64,000 nucleotides of DNA from Bacteroidales bacterium (lineage in GTDB: Bacteria; Bacteroidota; Bacteroidia; Bacteroidales; M50B96), in NCBI GenBank assembly GCA_018401015.1, contig JAGYLP010000001.1, forward strand, positions 1-64,000, read 5' to 3'. A program made the position numbers and the translations under genes. The notes beneath the pieces were generated by a model. It searched no databases and was not told the origin of the DNA. It saw only the letters and a program-made list of their open reading frames with translations. Position 1 is the first letter of the stretch. Each line of letters begins with the position of its first letter. Positions 61,089 through 64,000 of the stretch are shown one piece after another.

Positions 61089-61334
61089 CTACTTGCTGGT
61101 TTCTGCCAGGATAATCGCTTTATTTTGAGCCATTTCGAGAACTCCGCCACCGATATCGAATAGGATTTCTTTTTTCTCGTTGGTGATGATTCGAATTTTC
61201 CCTTTGGAGAGGGTCGAGATAATCGGAGCGTGGTTATCGAGAAGCTCAAAGGAACCGTTGCTTCCGGGGAGTTGGATGAGACTCACCTCGCCGCTAAACA
61301 ACTTTTTATCCGGTGATACGATTTCGATATTCAT
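61089..61334 (-). CDS. atpC: F1 ATP synthase epsilon subunit
   Basis: 81 aa. It contains only the N-terminal beta-sandwich (MNIEIVSPDKKLFSGEVSLIQLPGSNG ... in part: IVSPDKKLFSG, LPGSNGSFELLDNHAPII, FDIGGGVLEM) and lacks the C-terminal helical hairpin that inhibits the enzyme in many bacteria. Short epsilon subunits are usual in Bacteroidota. It connects gamma to the c-ring. It lies 40 nt downstream of atpD. The other atp genes are not in this window. Confidence 0.95.
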   Translation of the reverse strand: MNIEIVSPDKKLFSGEVSLIQLPGSNGSFELLDNHAPIISTLSKGKIRIITNEKKEILFDIGGGVLEMAQNKAIILAETSK

Positions 61335-61374
61335 GTTGGTTCATTAAGGCATCTGGTTAGGAGCCGGTTTAACA

Positions 61375-62901
<1,527 letters not shown>

Positions 62902-62964
62902 TTAAAGTTATTATTTATCTAATTCAAAGAATATTAAGCAAAAGCCTTCTGTTTTAAAGCTGGG

Positions 62965-62995
62965 CAAATTTAAACTTTTTTGACGCAATACGAAA
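62965..62995 (-). promoter_or_regulatory. Promoter candidate for atpD-atpC-GT9
   Basis: On the minus strand TAAATTTG (62972-62965) matches the -7 consensus TAnnTTTG exactly and TTTC (62995-62992) lies 19 bp upstream as a one-mismatch -33 box. The predicted start near 62959 leaves a leader of about 70 nt before the atpD ATG. Confidence 0.5.
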
Positions 62996-63021
62996 TGCTA
63001 AAGTCTTGAATTAAAAGCAAT

Positions 63022-63996
63022 TTATTTTTTACGGGTTGTGGTGAATTCGACCAATTGAATGAGTGCCTTTTTCGATTCACTTTCGGGTATTTCATCGAGT
63101 AAACGGATCGCTCTATTTTTATAATCGTTCATGGTATCGTAGGCATATTGAATTCCCTGCTTTTGATTCACAAAATCGATTACATCGTATATTTTATCGG
63201 GTTGAGCGTTTCTGTTTTTTACAATGCGAATAATTTCCTTTTTCTCGGAGGAGGAAGCTTGATTGAGGGCATAGATTAAAGGCAGGGTCATTTTCTTTTC
63301 TTTAATGTCGTTGCCTGTTGGTTTTCCGATTTTACTTCCGGTATCGTAGTCGAAAATATCGTCTTTTATTTGGAAGGCAATTCCAGTAAGTTTCCCAAAT
63401 TCCGACATCCGCTGTACCATGGGGTCTCCGGCATTAACCGATCGGGCACCGCAGGCTGCGCAGCTCGAAATGAGGCTGGCTGTTTTCTTGGTGATAATCT
63501 CGAAATAGACTTCCTCGGTGATATCGAGTTTCCGGGCTTTTTCGATTTGTAATAATTCTCCTTCGCTCATTTCCCTAACAGCGGTAGAAACGATTTTAAG
63601 CAGATCGAATTCATTGTTTTCGATCGAAAGCAGAAGCCCTTTCGATAAAAGATAATCGCCAACCAACACGGCGATTTTATTTCGCCACAGTGCATTGATG
63701 GAAAAAAAACCGCGCCGTTCATAGCTTTCGTCAACAACATCGTCGTGGATAAGGGTTGCAGTATGGAGTAACTCAATAAGGGAAGCGGCAGTATAGGTTG
63801 CTTGATTAATTTCGCCGAGGGTCTTCGCCGAAAGAAACACGAACAGGGGGCGCATTTGCTTGCCTTTTCGACGGATGATATAATGCGTAATAATATCGAG
63901 CAGAGGAACCTTGCTTTTCATCGAAATTCGAAAGTGCTTTTCGAACAAATCCATTTCAGTTTTAACCGGTTCCTTAATTTTTGCTAATCCCGACAT
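63022..63996 (-). CDS. Polyprenyl diphosphate synthase (octaprenyl/IspB-like)
   Basis: 324 aa from ATG 63996. Both aspartate-rich motifs of trans-prenyltransferases are present: the first in LIHDDVVDES (D85, D86, D89) and the second in FQIKDDIFDYD (D212, D213, D216). GKQMRP and GKPTGNDIKEKKMTLPLIYAL are further family features. The enzyme condenses isopentenyl diphosphate with an allylic primer; with no bulky residue pattern that I can assign, chain length (C40 or similar, for menaquinone side chains) is a guess. It precedes atpD on the same strand but is separated by an independent promoter. Confidence 0.93.
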   Translation of the reverse strand: MSGLAKIKEPVKTEMDLFEKHFRISMKSKVPLLDIITHYIIRRKGKQMRPLFVFLSAKTLGEINQATYTAASLIELLHTATLIHDDVVDESYERRGFFSINALWRNKIAVLVGDYLLSKGLLLSIENNEFDLLKIVSTAVREMSEGELLQIEKARKLDITEEVYFEIITKKTASLISSCAACGARSVNAGDPMVQRMSEFGKLTGIAFQIKDDIFDYDTGSKIGKPTGNDIKEKKMTLPLIYALNQASSSEKKEIIRIVKNRNAQPDKIYDVIDFVNQKQGIQYAYDTMNDYKNRAIRLLDEIPESESKKALIQLVEFTTTRKK

Positions 63997-64000
63997 GCTG

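Noticed and set aside
61082-61249. N-terminal extension of the GT9 frame up to 61249
   Set aside because: It lies wholly over atpC in another frame, is Ser/Lys-rich without GT9 features, and the conserved GT9 start coincides with the TTG at 61081.

Overview
The window is a 64-kb chromosomal segment of a Bacteroidota (Bacteroidetes) bacterium. The evidence is the type IX secretion system (T9SS) sorting domains of type A and type B, SprB repeats and a PorP/SprF-like protein; families typical of this phylum (DUF4292, DUF4175); a short AtpC next to AtpD away from any other ATP synthase genes; weak Shine-Dalgarno signals; and promoters resembling TTTG-N19-20-TAnnTTTG. The order or genus cannot be fixed from sequence alone. 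I see no tRNA, rRNA, CRISPR array, prophage or insertion sequence.

Layout. 1-4243 (minus): a cytosolic alpha-glucan cluster, with a GH57 hydrolase (cut by the window edge), a GT4 glycogen-synthase-like enzyme and a debranching enzyme. 4430-8070 (minus): nadA, an exported YwqK-repeat protein and ruvB. 8071-8760: a long gap ending in a candidate structured RNA/leader, followed by a thioredoxin-like/glutaredoxin fusion and a stand-alone GroES-like protein. 9852-10854: rpiB and an Rrf2 regulator with three cysteines. 10855-14563 (minus): asparaginase, a TMTC-like membrane/TPR glycosyltransferase and an overlapping polyprenyl-phosphate sugar synthase.

14732-27421 (plus) is one tightly packed co-directional run: CDF transporter fused to an acetyltransferase, oligosaccharide flippase, dut, TPR lipoprotein, DUF4292 lipoprotein, EnvC-like protein, DUF4175 membrane protein, ybeY and mnmG. 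It mixes envelope and housekeeping functions. Two perfect 18-bp parS-like palindromes follow mnmG, suggesting the window lies in the origin-proximal partition domain. Adenine deaminase and uvrC come next.

31263-57391 (plus) is the accessory highlight, a 26-kb T9SS adhesin locus. It holds a 1733-aa multidomain protein, a 3198-aa protein with about 33 SprB repeats, a second giant SprB-repeat protein (about 2.7 kaa, now broken by a patch of frameshifts near 52.7-53.0 kb), a PKD protein with a type B (CHU_C) sorting domain, and a PorP/SprF-like protein with a C-terminal SPOR-like domain. A distinct ~120-aa module occurs five times in the two giant proteins, and four of those copies are nested at the same position inside a SprB repeat. 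The locus starts at a good promoter match, has an internal terminator at 46.15 kb and ends at a 15-bp perfect terminator.

57608-63996: PPK2 kinase (plus); then, on the minus strand, a LytTR regulator with a degenerate receiver domain, a ~760-bp gap, a GT9 glycosyltransferase starting at TTG, atpC, atpD with its own promoter, and a polyprenyl diphosphate synthase.
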